This document shows, piece by piece, positions 8,479-26,586 of a stretch of DNA of 64,000 nucleotides. Below the pieces are notes generated by a model, which saw only the letters and a program-made list of their open reading frames with translations, was not told the origin of the DNA and searched no databases. This stretch comes from CATQHW01 sp965243545 (GTDB taxonomy: Bacteria; Spirochaetota; Spirochaetia; SZUA-6; Bin103): the NCBI GenBank assembly GCA_965243545.1, contig OZ251573.1, positions 248,001 through 312,000 of the forward strand, written 5' to 3'. Numbering within the stretch: position 1 is the first letter of the stretch; each line of letters opens with the position of its first letter. Both the position numbers and the translations under genes were made by a program.

Positions 8479-8910
8479 ATGGCCAAGAAACGGATCACCG
8501 CAGTGGTCAAGGTGCAGGTGCCGGCGGGGCAGGCGACCCCGGCGCCGCCGGTGGGGCCGGCGCTCGGCCCGCACGGCGTCAGCGCGCCGATGTTCGTGCA
8601 GCAGTTCAACGAGCGCACCAAGGGGCTGGAGCCGGGGCTCACGACTCCCGTGGAGATCACGATCTACGCCGACAAGACCTTCACCTTCGTGACCAGGACG
8701 CCGCCGGCGGCGGTGCTGATCCGCAAGGCGTGCGGCCTGGAGAAGGGCTCGCCGGAGCCGAACAAAGAGAAGGTCGCCGCCATCTCGCGCGCGCAGCTGC
8801 TTTCGATCGCGCAGACCAAGCGCCCCGACCTCAACGCCCTCACCGACGACGTGGCGGTGTCGATCATCGCCGGCACCGCCCGCAGCATGGGCGTCACGGT
8901 CGAAGGCTGA
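8479..8910 (+). CDS. rplK: 50S ribosomal protein L11
   Basis: L11 forms the base of the GTPase-associated stalk on 23S rRNA and is the thiostrepton-site protein. At 143 residues it has standard length. It contains the N-terminal proline motif PAPPVGPALGPHGV and the C-terminal rRNA-binding end TDDVAVSIIAGTARSMGVTV. ATG 8479 is preceded by AAGGAG. It is transcribed with nusG, 12 bases upstream. Confidence 0.97.
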   Translation: MAKKRITAVVKVQVPAGQATPAPPVGPALGPHGVSAPMFVQQFNERTKGLEPGLTTPVEITIYADKTFTFVTRTPPAAVLIRKACGLEKGSPEPNKEKVAAISRAQLLSIAQTKRPDLNALTDDVAVSIIAGTARSMGVTVEG

Positions 8911-8944
8911 CCGGCGCCCGGTTACGGGAAAGGAGACGACTGCG

Positions 8945-9616
8945 ATGGCGCGAAACGGCAAGCGGTACCGAGCGGCCCTGGAGGCGATCGACCGGCAGCG
9001 CACCTATCCGGTGGAGGAGGGCCTGCAGCTGCTGAAGGGCCTGCCGCCGGCGAACTTCGAGGAGACGGTGGAGATCGCCGTGCGCGTCACCATCAAGGGC
9101 AACCAGACGGTGCGCGACACCATGGTGCTGCCGCACAGCTTCGAGCAGGAGCAGCGCATCCTGGTCTTCGCCGAAGGCGAAAAGGCGCGGGAGGCGGAGA
9201 AGGCCGGCGCCACCTACGTCGGCGGCCAGGACCTGATCGACCGCATCCGCGACGGGTGGCTGGAGTTCGACGTCACCGTGGCGACGCCGGACATGATGCG
9301 CGGCGTCGGCCGGCTCGGCCCGATCCTGGGCCGGCGCGGCCTGATGCCGAATCCCAAGACGCGCACGGTCACCCAGGACGTGGCCGGCGCCATAGCCGAA
9401 CTGAAGCGCGGGCGGGTGGAGTTCCGCGCCGACCGCACCGGGGTCGTGCACCTGCCGATCGGCAAGCTCGGCATGGGGGTCGAAGCGCTGGCGGAGAACG
9501 CCCGCTCGGTGGTGTCGGAGGTGGAGCGCAAGCGGCCGGCCGACGCCAAGGGCGACTTTCTGCGCAGCGTGGCGGTCTGCACGACCATGAGCCCGGGCGT
9601 GAAGGTGGCGGTATGA
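8945..9616 (+). CDS. rplA: 50S ribosomal protein L1
   Basis: L1 forms the mobile L1 stalk that helps release E-site tRNA and is a translational repressor of its own operon in many bacteria. The 223-residue protein carries the signature region VGRLGPILGRRGLMPNPKTRTV. ATG 8945 has GGAG upstream. Its stop overlaps the rplJ start as ATGA, which implies translational coupling with L10. Confidence 0.97.
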   Translation: MARNGKRYRAALEAIDRQRTYPVEEGLQLLKGLPPANFEETVEIAVRVTIKGNQTVRDTMVLPHSFEQEQRILVFAEGEKAREAEKAGATYVGGQDLIDRIRDGWLEFDVTVATPDMMRGVGRLGPILGRRGLMPNPKTRTVTQDVAGAIAELKRGRVEFRADRTGVVHLPIGKLGMGVEALAENARSVVSEVERKRPADAKGDFLRSVAVCTTMSPGVKVAV

Positions 9617-10269
9617 ACGGCGTGACCGGTACCGCGGCAGCGGAGGCGCCGGAGGCGGGCGCGCCGGAGGCGGGCGCGCCGGAGGCGGGGGCCCCGGCGG
9701 CGGTCGGCGCGCGGGCGCCGCAGCAGTACAAGGTCGAGGCGGTCGCCAGCCTGCGGCGGATGCTGGAACAGACGCCGGACGCCGTGTACGCCGACTACAC
9801 CGGCCTCAACGTCGGCGCGATGGCCGCGTTGCGGCGGTCGCTGGCCGACCGGGACGCGACGCTGCGGGTGGTGAAGAACCGGTTTCTGCGGATCGCGCTC
9901 GATTCGCTGGAGATGCCGGCCGCCGGCTCGTGCCTCACCGGCCCGACCGCGGTCGCCGCCCTGGGCCAAGAGCCGAGCGCCGCCTGCAAGGTGCTGGTCG
10001 ACGCGCGGCGCGAGTGGCCGCTGGTGATCAAGGGGGCGATGGTCGACGGCCAGCTCCTCGACCCCGCGCAGGTCGAGGCGTTCGCCGCCCTGCCGTCCCG
10101 CGAGCAGCTGTACGCCATGCTGCTGAGCGCCATGAACGGACCGGTCCGCTCGGTGGCCGGGGTATTGCAAGGGGTGATCCGCAAGCTGATCGGCACGCTG
10201 CAGGCGGTCGCCGACCAGCAGTCGGCGGGTCCCGATCCGGGCGCCGCTGCCGATGAAGCGGCCGGTTGA
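9613..10269 (+). CDS. rplJ: 50S ribosomal protein L10, with N-terminal Ala/Pro/Glu extension
   Basis: L10 anchors L7/L12 dimers on the ribosome. The core runs from about residue 36 (QQYKVEAVASLRRML) through YADYTGLNVGAMAALRRSL and the C-terminal helix that binds L12. ATG 9613 overlaps the rplA stop as ATGA. The first 35 or so residues are an unusual low-complexity extension with three tandem APEAG units, and the C-terminus ends in a short Ala/Gly/Asp-rich tail. No later in-frame start lies before the core, so the extension should be translated. Confidence 0.94.
   Translation: MNGVTGTAAAEAPEAGAPEAGAPEAGAPAAVGARAPQQYKVEAVASLRRMLEQTPDAVYADYTGLNVGAMAALRRSLADRDATLRVVKNRFLRIALDSLEMPAAGSCLTGPTAVAALGQEPSAACKVLVDARREWPLVIKGAMVDGQLLDPAQVEAFAALPSREQLYAMLLSAMNGPVRSVAGVLQGVIRKLIGTLQAVADQQSAGPDPGAAADEAAG
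9646..9690 (+). repeat. Three 15-bp tandem repeats in the 5' end of rplJ
   Basis: The unit gcgccggaggcgggc occurs at 9646-9660 and 9661-9675 and, with one mismatch, at 9676-9690. It encodes the APEAG repeats of the L10 N-terminal extension. This microsatellite-like structure could vary in copy number without shifting the reading frame. Confidence 0.9.
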
Positions 10270-10318
10270 CGCGCGTCGATCGACAAGAAACGAAACACAC
10301 GCACAGGGAGCAGAGAAG

Positions 10319-10702
10319 ATGGGCAAGCTGACGGTAGAACAGTTCGTGGACGGCATCTCCGAAATGACGGTTCTGGAGGTCGCCGGGCTGGTCAAGGCGA
10401 TGGAGGAGAAGTTCGGCGTCACCGCGGCGGCGCCGGTGGCCGCGGTCGCGGCGGCGCCGGCGGCGGCGGACGAGGAAGTGGAGGAACAGACCGAGTTCAC
10501 GGTCATCCTCAAGGGATTCGCCGACGGCAAGAAGATCCCGGTGATCAAGGAGGTGCGCGCCCTCACCGGACTCGGCCTCAAGGAGGCCAAGGACCTGGTC
10601 GAGGCGGGCGACAAGCCGGTCAAGGAGCTGGTCGGCAAGGAAGAAGCCGACAAGGCCAAGGAGCAGCTGGAGGCCGCCGGCGGTACCGTTGAACTCAAGT
10701 AG
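10319..10702 (+). CDS. rplL: 50S ribosomal protein L7/L12
   Basis: L7/L12 is the flexible stalk protein that recruits translation GTPases. The 127-residue protein has an N-terminal dimerisation domain, an Ala/Pro-rich hinge (AAAPVAAVAAAPAAA), and the C-terminal domain with the factor-binding helices (KIPVIKEVRALTGLGLKEAK, LVEAGDKPVKE). ATG 10319 is preceded by GGGAG. The gene lies 49 bases after rplJ and 68 bases before rpoB. Confidence 0.97.
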   Translation: MGKLTVEQFVDGISEMTVLEVAGLVKAMEEKFGVTAAAPVAAVAAAPAAADEEVEEQTEFTVILKGFADGKKIPVIKEVRALTGLGLKEAKDLVEAGDKPVKELVGKEEADKAKEQLEAAGGTVELK

Positions 10703-10770
10703 CCGCCCCCGCGCTCACCGATCGACGACCGAACCGACGCGCTTCATCCGCACTGACAGGAGGAGTACGC

Positions 10771-14295
<3,525 letters not shown>

Positions 14296-14346
14296 ATGGC
14301 GTTCGCGGACGGCGGCCGCAGAGATCCGACAGGAGGGGAGGGACTC

Positions 14347-18609
<4,263 letters not shown>

Positions 18610-18621
18610 GCACCCCCGAGA

Positions 18622-18660
18622 CCGGCCGGGGGGGGAGCCGAGGCGGCGCCTCCCCGGCCG
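18622..18660 (+). terminator. GC-rich hairpin after rpoC
   Basis: The left arm CGGCCGGGG plus extra G bases and GAG can pair with CTCCCCGGCCG. The loop, centred on ccgaggcggcg, is about 11 bases. No T-run follows; instead the next promoter begins immediately. It probably marks the end of the rif operon, as a weak intrinsic, Rho-assisted or partial terminator. Confidence 0.45.
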
Positions 18661-18661
18661 C

Positions 18662-18690
18662 TTGACGCGCGGCGCGCGGCGTGGTACCTT
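18662..18690 (+). promoter_or_regulatory. Sigma-70-type promoter for the str/S10/spc/alpha gene run
   Basis: The -35 box TTGACG (18662-18667), a 17-base spacer and TACCTT (18685-18690) match the pattern of the other promoters in the window. The site follows directly after the rpoC hairpin and about 95 bases before rpsL. It could drive the whole ribosomal protein run down to rplQ. Confidence 0.6.
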
Positions 18691-18784
18691 ACGCTCCTGC
18701 CGGTCCGGAGCGGATGCGCGGGGTACGCGCGCCCATCGCCGCGCCGCCACACTTGAGAGACAGGCGCACTTTGAGGAGACAGGA

Positions 18785-19159
18785 TTGCCGACGATAAATC
18801 AGCTGGTCCGTAGCGGACGCAAGCGCAGCACCAAGAACAGCAAGAGCCCGGCCCTGCAGGCGTGCCCGCAGAAGCGCGGCGTCTGCACGCGCGTGATGAT
18901 CGTCACGCCGCGCAAGCCGAACTCCGCCCTGCGCAAGGTGGCCCGCGTGCGGCTGGTCTCCGGCGTCGAAGTGACCGCCTACATTCCCGGCATCGGTCAC
19001 AACCTGCAGGAGCACTCCGTGGTGCTGATCCGCGGCGGGCGCGTCAAGGATCTGGCCGGCGTGCGCTACCACGTCGTGCGCGGCGCCAAGGACACGCTCG
19101 GCGTCGACGACCGGCGCCGCGCGCGGTCCAAGTACGGCGCCAAGCGGCCCAAGACCTGA
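18785..19159 (+). CDS. rpsL: 30S ribosomal protein S12
   Basis: S12 sits at the decoding centre and affects fidelity. It starts at TTG 18785, preceded by GAGGAGA, and begins PTINQLVRSGRK as in relatives; the standard length of 124 residues results. Two sites linked to streptomycin differ from the common sequence. The Lys equivalent to E. coli K42 is Arg43 (TPRKPNSALRK, codon 18911-18913), and the near-universal Pro after KDL is Ala91 (VKDLAGVRYH, codon 19055-19057). Lys88 and Asp89 are retained. Confidence 0.97.
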   Translation: MPTINQLVRSGRKRSTKNSKSPALQACPQKRGVCTRVMIVTPRKPNSALRKVARVRLVSGVEVTAYIPGIGHNLQEHSVVLIRGGRVKDLAGVRYHVVRGAKDTLGVDDRRRARSKYGAKRPKT

Positions 19160-19203
19160 CGAGCGGCGCAAAAGAGTAACCGGGAAAGCAGGGAGTCGAA
19201 GGA

Positions 19204-19674
19204 ATGCCCAGAAGAAGCGTGAGCGCGCCGCGCCGTGACGTGCGCGATGCGCGGTACCGCGACCCGCTGGCGGGCCGGTTCATCAACAGCATGCTGCTGC
19301 GCGGCAAGAAGTCGCTGGCGGCGCGCACCTTCTATCAGGCGCTCGACTTTCTGCAGGCCAAGGGAGACGACGAGCCGATCGCCATGTTCCGCAAAGCGGT
19401 GGAGAACATCAAACCGTTGCTGGAGGTCAAGTCGCGCCGCGTCGGCGGATCGACCTACCAGGTGCCGGTAGAGGTGCGCGAAGACCGCCAGGTCGCTCTG
19501 GCCATCCGCTGGCTGCTGCAGTTCGCGCGCTCCCGCCGGGGGCGCTCGATGGCCGAACGGTTGGGGGCGGAGCTTCTGGACGCCTACAACAACACCGGAT
19601 CGGCCGCCAAGAAGAAAGAGGACACGCACCGGATGGCGGAAGCCAACCGGGCGTTCGCGCACTACCGCTGGTAG
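19204..19674 (+). CDS. rpsG: 30S ribosomal protein S7
   Basis: S7 nucleates assembly of the 30S head and contacts E-site tRNA. The 156-residue protein has the family blocks INSMLLRGKKSLA, AVENIKPLLEVKSRRVGGSTYQVPVEV and DTHRMAEANRAFAHYRW, and its length is standard. ATG 19204 has GGGAG upstream. The gene lies between rpsL and fusA as in the classical str operon. Confidence 0.97.
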   Translation: MPRRSVSAPRRDVRDARYRDPLAGRFINSMLLRGKKSLAARTFYQALDFLQAKGDDEPIAMFRKAVENIKPLLEVKSRRVGGSTYQVPVEVREDRQVALAIRWLLQFARSRRGRSMAERLGAELLDAYNNTGSAAKKKEDTHRMAEANRAFAHYRW

Positions 19675-19727
19675 GCGCCGGTCAGACGGAAGACGGTAGA
19701 CGGGAAGAGACGGGGACGAACGGACAC

Positions 19728-21863
19728 ATGGCGGAACGGACGAATCGGCGCGGATCGGCGCGGTCGAATCCACTCGACCGGACCAGGAACATCGGCATCA
19801 TGGCCCACATCGACGCCGGCAAGACCACCACGACCGAGCGCATGCTCTATTACACCGGGCGCAAACACAAACTCGGCGAGGTGCACGACGGTCAGGCGGA
19901 GATGGACTGGATGGACCTGGAGAAGGAGCGCGGCATCACCATCACCGCCGCCGCCACCTCCTGCCCGTGGCGCGGCCACCAGGTCAACATCATCGACACG
20001 CCCGGCCACGTCGACTTCACGGTGGAGGTGGAGCGGTCGCTCTGCGTCCTGGACGGAGCGGTGGCGGTGTTCTGCGCGGTCGGCGGCGTGGAGCCGCAGA
20101 GCGAAACGGTGTGGAAGCAGGCCAGCCGCTACAAGGTGCCGCGCATCGTGTTCGTCAACAAGATGGACCGCACCGGCGCCCGCTTCGCGCACGTGGTGGA
20201 CGAGCTGCACGACAAGCTCGGCGCCAACGCCGTGCCGATCCAGATTCCGGTCACCGAAGGGCCGGGGTTCGGCGCCGTCATCGACCTGATCGCCATGCGG
20301 ATGGTCGAATGGGACGACTCCGGGCAGGGCGCCGACTACCACGCCGTGCCGATCCCGGCCGAGCTGCTGCCGACCATCGAAGGACACCGGATCGATCTGT
20401 ACGAGAAGCTGGCCGACCACGACGACGCCTTCATGGAGGACTACCTCGACGGGCGGACCATCTCCGCCGAACGCGCGCGGGCGGTGCTCCGCAAGGCGGC
20501 CTGCGCCGGCGAGCTGTTCCCGGTGCTGTGCGGCGCGGCCTTCAAGAACAAGGGCGTTCAGCTGCTGCTCGACGCGGTGGTCGACTACCTGCCGTCGCCG
20601 CTCGACAAGGAGCCGGTGTCGGGCATCCGCCCCGCCGACGGCGAGTACGTCGCCCGCCGGCCGGACGACGGCGAGCCGTTCTCGGCCATGGCGTTCAAGG
20701 TGACCACCGACCCGTACGTCGGGCGGCTCACCTACGTGCGCGTCTACTCCGGCGTGCTCCACTCCGGGTCGTACGTCTTCAACGCCACCGCCGACGTGCG
20801 CGAGCGCGCCACACGCATGTTGCGCATGCACGCCAATCGCCGTGAGGAGATCGACGCGCTCCGCACCGGCGACATCGGAGCCGTGGTCGGGGCCAGGCGC
20901 ACCACCACCGGCGACACGCTGTGCGACGCCGGGGCGCCGCTGCTGCTGGAGTCGATGGTGTTCCCGGACCCGGTGGTGTCTATCGCCATCGAGCCGAAGT
21001 CGAAGGCGGAGTCCGACAAGCTGGGGCTGGCCCTGCGGGCGCTGTCCGAGGAGGACCCGACCTTTCACGTCCGGTACGACAGCGAGGTCGGCCAGACGAT
21101 CATCTCCGGGATGGGCGAGCTGCACCTGGACGTCCTGGTGCAGCGCCTGTTGCGCGAGTATGCCGTGGACGCCGACGTGGGCCGGCCGGAGGTCGCCTAC
21201 CGCGAGGCGCTCACCAGGGTCGCCGAAGCCGAAGGGCGCTTCGTCCGCCAGACCGGCGGACGCGGCCAGTTCGGCCACGTGGTGATCCGCTTCGAGCCGC
21301 TGCCGGCCGGCGCCGGCTTCGTGTTCGAGAGCCGGATCATAGGCGGCGCGGTGCCGAAGGAATACATTCCGGCGGTGCAGAAGGGGATCGCCCAGGCCAA
21401 GGAGACCGGCTCGATCGCCGGCTACCCGATGGTCGACTTTCGCGCCGTACTGCTCGACGGCTCCTACCACGAGGTCGACTCCAGTGAAGTCGCGTTCAGC
21501 GTGGCGGCGACCATGGCGTACCATGAAGCCGTGCGCCGCGCCGGACCGGCGATCCTGGAGCCGATCATGGACGTGGAGGTGTGCGCGCCCGACGAGCATC
21601 TGGGCGACGTGATCGCCGACCTGGGCGCCCGGTCGGGTCAGATCGGATCGGTCGACGACCGCTTCGGCGGCAAGGTGGTGACCGCCGCCGTGCCGTTGCG
21701 GCGCATGTTCGGCTATGCTACGGCGTTGCGCTCCATGACCAGCGGGCGCGGCAATCACACCATGCAGTTCGCTGCCTACCGCCGCGTACCTGCTGCGGTA
21801 CAGGAAGAGATCATCCAACGCGCAGGCCGCGCGGCGGAACGGAACCAGACTCCCGTCGCCTGA
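19728..21863 (+). CDS. fusA: Elongation factor G
   Basis: EF-G catalyses GTP-driven translocation on the ribosome. The 711-residue protein has GTPase motifs AHIDAGKTTTTE (P-loop, about residues 26-37), RGITITAAAT, DTPGHVDF and NKMDRTGARF. The later domains end in a domain V that includes RSMTSGRGNHTMQF. Spirochaetes often carry two EF-G paralogues; this copy sits in the str operon between rpsG and tuf. I cannot tell from the window whether it is the translocation or the recycling type. Confidence 0.96.
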   Translation: MAERTNRRGSARSNPLDRTRNIGIMAHIDAGKTTTTERMLYYTGRKHKLGEVHDGQAEMDWMDLEKERGITITAAATSCPWRGHQVNIIDTPGHVDFTVEVERSLCVLDGAVAVFCAVGGVEPQSETVWKQASRYKVPRIVFVNKMDRTGARFAHVVDELHDKLGANAVPIQIPVTEGPGFGAVIDLIAMRMVEWDDSGQGADYHAVPIPAELLPTIEGHRIDLYEKLADHDDAFMEDYLDGRTISAERARAVLRKAACAGELFPVLCGAAFKNKGVQLLLDAVVDYLPSPLDKEPVSGIRPADGEYVARRPDDGEPFSAMAFKVTTDPYVGRLTYVRVYSGVLHSGSYVFNATADVRERATRMLRMHANRREEIDALRTGDIGAVVGARRTTTGDTLCDAGAPLLLESMVFPDPVVSIAIEPKSKAESDKLGLALRALSEEDPTFHVRYDSEVGQTIISGMGELHLDVLVQRLLREYAVDADVGRPEVAYREALTRVAEAEGRFVRQTGGRGQFGHVVIRFEPLPAGAGFVFESRIIGGAVPKEYIPAVQKGIAQAKETGSIAGYPMVDFRAVLLDGSYHEVDSSEVAFSVAATMAYHEAVRRAGPAILEPIMDVEVCAPDEHLGDVIADLGARSGQIGSVDDRFGGKVVTAAVPLRRMFGYATALRSMTSGRGNHTMQFAAYRRVPAAVQEEIIQRAGRAAERNQTPVA

Positions 21864-21892
21864 GAAAGACGGGAGCATAGGAGACAGAGGGG

Positions 21893-23083
<1,191 letters not shown>

Positions 23084-23114
23084 GGCGCGGAGGCGGCAGG
23101 CAGGTTTGCCGACG

Positions 23115-23423
23115 ATGGCTACCGAACGGATACGGGTCCGGCTGCGCGGGTTCGACATCGAACTCGTCGATCAGAGCTCGCGCGCTATCGTGCAGACCGT
23201 GCAGAAGGCGGGGTCGCGGGTAGCGGGACCGATCCCGCTGCCGACCCGCATCAACAAGTTCACGGTGCTGCGGTCGCCGCACGTGTACAAGAAGTCGCGC
23301 GAACAGTTCGAGATGCGGACGCACAAACGGCTCATCGACATCCTGGAGCCGACCGGCGCCGTCATGGACGCGCTGATGAAGCTCGAGCTGCCGGCCGGCG
23401 TCGACGTCGAGATACGGCAGTAG
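23115..23423 (+). CDS. rpsJ: 30S ribosomal protein S10
   Basis: S10 is a 30S head protein and, as NusE, part of antitermination complexes. ATG 23115 gives MATERIRVRLRGFD, the normal start of the family, and about 102 residues. A TTG at 23106 would add three residues and is less likely. Conserved blocks are AGPIPLPTRINKFTVLRSPHVYKKSREQFE (positions about 40-69) and RTHKRLIDI. It is the first gene of the S10 operon. Confidence 0.96.
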   Translation: MATERIRVRLRGFDIELVDQSSRAIVQTVQKAGSRVAGPIPLPTRINKFTVLRSPHVYKKSREQFEMRTHKRLIDILEPTGAVMDALMKLELPAGVDVEIRQ

Positions 23424-23436
23424 GGGGCATGCGGTC

Positions 23437-24105
23437 GTGGTTGCGGTGGTTGGCGTCAAGGTCGGCATGACGCAGGTGTTTGACGATGCGGGCGGCGTGC
23501 GTCCGGTGACGCTGGTGCGGGTCGAGCCCAACGTCGTGATCGGTACCCGCGCCGCCGCCGGCGACGGGTACGACGCCGTGCTGGTGGGTTGGGGCCAGGC
23601 GCGCAAGCGGCGGCTCACCAAGCCGTTCGCCGGCCAGTTCCCGGACGGGGTGGAACCGACGCGCCGGATCATGGAGGTGCGCGGCTTTGACGCGGCGTAC
23701 GAAGTGGGGCAGCCGCTCGACCTGTCCGCCATCTTCGCCGGCCGCCGCTTCGTCGACGTGCGGGGCGTCTCGCTCGGCAAGGGGTTCCAGGGCGTGATCA
23801 AGCGGCACGGCTTCCGGGGCGGACGCGCCACGCACGGCTCCAAGTTCCACCGCACCGGCGGATCGACCGGACAGTCGGCGTGGCCGTCGCGGGTGCTGAA
23901 GGGGACGCGCATGGCCGGCCGCATGGGCGGCCGCCGCGCCACGGTGCAGAATCTGGAGCTGCTCCGCATCGACGCCGAACGCCGGCTGCTGGTGATCGCC
24001 GGTCCGATTCCGGGGCGCCGCGGCGGCCACGTGGTGGTGTCCGAGGCCAAGAAGAAGCCGGCCGGCGGCAATGGCGCCGGCAACGGTACGGGCGGCGCGG
24101 CGTGA
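23437..24105 (+). CDS. rplC: 50S ribosomal protein L3
   Basis: L3 is an early assembly protein near the peptidyl transferase centre. The 222-residue protein starts at GTG 23437 (VAVVGVKVGMTQVFDD), matching the family start, with a GGGGG run upstream. The central signature GKGFQGVIKRHGFRGG and the loop HRTGGSTGQSAWPSRV are present. The last 18 or so residues are a Lys then Gly/Asn-rich tail. The stop overlaps the rplD start as GTGA. Confidence 0.96.
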   Translation: MVAVVGVKVGMTQVFDDAGGVRPVTLVRVEPNVVIGTRAAAGDGYDAVLVGWGQARKRRLTKPFAGQFPDGVEPTRRIMEVRGFDAAYEVGQPLDLSAIFAGRRFVDVRGVSLGKGFQGVIKRHGFRGGRATHGSKFHRTGGSTGQSAWPSRVLKGTRMAGRMGGRRATVQNLELLRIDAERRLLVIAGPIPGRRGGHVVVSEAKKKPAGGNGAGNGTGGAA

Positions 24106-24821
24106 CGGTCCCGGTGATCGGCGCCGACGGCAACCCGGCCGGACAGGTCGACCTGGACGACCGCGTGTTCGACGTCGAGGTGAGCGACGGCGCCGTGTAC
24201 GAGGCGTTGCGCAATGAGCTGGCCAACCGGCGCGTCGGCACCGCCACCACCAAGCGGCGCGGTCAGGTGCGCGGCGGCGGACGCAAGCCGTACCGGCAGA
24301 AGGGCACCGGCCGCGCGCGCGCCGGATCGTGGCGCTCGCCGATACGGGTCGGGGGCGGCACCGTCTTCGGTCCGCAACGGCGCGACTACGGCTACCGGAT
24401 ACCGCGCAAGGTGAAGCGGTTGGCGATCCGCTCGGTGCTCACCGCCAAGCGGCGCGAAGACCGGCTCATGGTCGTCGACGGCGTGCAGTCCCCGTCGGGC
24501 CGCACGCGCGAGCTGGCCGCCGTCCTGCAGGTGCTGACGGCCGGACTCAAGACCGTGCTGGTGCTGGCCGCCGACGACCCGATGACCCGGCGCGCCGGCC
24601 GCAACCTGCCGTCGTTGCGCATCCTCTCCAGTCAGCGGCTGCGGGTTCACGAGCTGCTGTACGGCGACCGGGTGCTCGTGCAGCGCGAGGCCGTGGACCG
24701 GTTGAACGCCGGTTATGCGACCGCCGGTGACGGCCCCGCCGATGGCCCGGCCGTGTCCGGCCCAGTCGTGTCCGGCGCCGCCGCGCCCGGCCCGGATCAG
24801 GAGGACGGCGATGGCCGGTGA
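24102..24821 (+). CDS. rplD: 50S ribosomal protein L4, with low-complexity tail
   Basis: L4 lines the exit tunnel and is an autogenous regulator of the S10 operon in many bacteria. It starts at GTG 24102 in a GTGA overlap with rplC and is 239 residues. The tunnel loop RRGQVRGGGRKPYRQKGTGRARAGS is at about residues 50-75. The normal fold ends near GDRVLVQREAVDRLNAGY. About 33 further residues are Gly/Pro/Ala/Asp-rich, an unusual extension. The AGGAGG ribosome binding site of rplW (24799-24804) lies inside this tail. Confidence 0.95.
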   Translation: MTVPVIGADGNPAGQVDLDDRVFDVEVSDGAVYEALRNELANRRVGTATTKRRGQVRGGGRKPYRQKGTGRARAGSWRSPIRVGGGTVFGPQRRDYGYRIPRKVKRLAIRSVLTAKRREDRLMVVDGVQSPSGRTRELAAVLQVLTAGLKTVLVLAADDPMTRRAGRNLPSLRILSSQRLRVHELLYGDRVLVQREAVDRLNAGYATAGDGPADGPAVSGPVVSGAAAPGPDQEDGDGR

Positions 24822-25091
24822 GATCATTCTGGAGCCGCTGGTGACCGAGAAGTCGAACGCCTTGCGCGCGTCGCGCAAGTACAGCTTTCGCGTCGATCCG
24901 CGCGCGTCCAAGCACCAGGTGCTCGACGAAGTGCGGCGGCTGTTCAAGGTGAAGCCGGTGAGCTGCAACATCATCAACGTCTCCCGCAAGCCGAAGCGCA
25001 TCCGCTATCGGCGCGGTTACACCGCAGCCTGGAAAAAGGCTATCGTGACCTTGCCGGGCGACCAGACCATCGACATCTTCGAGGGCGTCTG

Positions 25092-25092
<1 letters not shown>
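24811..25092 (+). CDS. rplW: 50S ribosomal protein L23
   Basis: L23 surrounds the tunnel exit and docks trigger factor and SRP. The 93-residue protein begins MAGEIILEPLVTEKSN and contains KYSFRVDPRASKHQVLDEVRRLF and KPVSCNIINV. ATG 24811 lies 11 bases before the end of rplD and has AGGAGG 6 bases upstream. The stop overlaps the rplB start as TGATG. Confidence 0.97.
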
Positions 25093-25910
<818 letters not shown>

Positions 25911-25945
25911 TGGGCGCGAACGAAGGGATGGTGACGAGGTAACGT

Positions 25946-26227
25946 ATGTCGCGATCGATCAAGAAAGGGCCGTTCGTGTCGCCGGGCCTGTTCAAGCGGG
26001 TGATCGAGGCGTCCAAGTCGTCGGGCAAGCAGATGGTGAAGACCTATTCGCGGTGCTCGACCATCATCCCGCAGATGGTCGGCATGACCATCTCGGTCTA
26101 CAACGGCAAGAACTGGATACCGGTGTACGTCACGGAGAATCTGGTGGGGCACAAGCTCGGTGAGTTCGCTCCGACGCGCGTGTTTCGCGGGCACGCCGGA
26201 TCGGACCGCAAGGCGGTGCGGCGCTGA
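25946..26227 (+). CDS. rpsS: 30S ribosomal protein S19
   Basis: S19 is a 30S head protein that forms bridges with 50S and contacts S13. The 93-residue protein begins MSRSIKKGPFVSPGL and carries KTYSRCSTIIPQMVG, the S19 signature region, and LGEFAPTRVFRGHAGSDRK. ATG 25946 is preceded by GACGAGG. The stop overlaps the rplV start as TGATG. Confidence 0.97.
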   Translation: MSRSIKKGPFVSPGLFKRVIEASKSSGKQMVKTYSRCSTIIPQMVGMTISVYNGKNWIPVYVTENLVGHKLGEFAPTRVFRGHAGSDRKAVRR

Positions 26228-26583
26228 TGGTGCGCGGCAAGCACGGCTACACCGCGCACAGCCGGTTCCTGCGCATCTCGCCCGGCAAGGTGCGCCCGAT
26301 CGCCAACCTGGTGCGCAGCCAGCCGTACGCGGAGGCGCTGGCCGTGTTGGAAGCCATGCCGCACAGGGGCGCGGCGATGCTGCGCAAGACCATCAAGTCG
26401 GCCGGCGACAACGCGCTGTTTCACAACGGCGACCTCGATGAGGAGATGCTGTACGTGCGCGAGCTGCAGGTGCTGGACGGCCCGCGGTCGAAGAACCGCA
26501 TCTGGGTGCGGGGCCGCGGCCGGGCCGACCGCCTGGTCGCGCGCATGTGTCACATCTCGGTCGCGGTAGAGGAGATGAGCTAA
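26227..26583 (+). CDS. rplV: 50S ribosomal protein L22
   Basis: L22 lines the nascent-chain tunnel through its beta hairpin. The 118-residue protein has RFLRISPGKVRPIANLV, AAMLRKTIKSAGDNA and the tunnel-loop region GPRSKNRIWVRGRGRADR, where related proteins carry macrolide-resistance mutations; nothing abnormal is evident. ATG 26227 overlaps the rpsS stop. Confidence 0.96.
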   Translation: MVRGKHGYTAHSRFLRISPGKVRPIANLVRSQPYAEALAVLEAMPHRGAAMLRKTIKSAGDNALFHNGDLDEEMLYVRELQVLDGPRSKNRIWVRGRGRADRLVARMCHISVAVEEMS

Positions 26584-26586
26584 AGC

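Noticed and set aside
14296..14346. Earlier rpoC start at ATG 14296
   Set aside because: The strong AGGAGGGGAGG site lies after it, and conserved beta' sequence begins at 14347.
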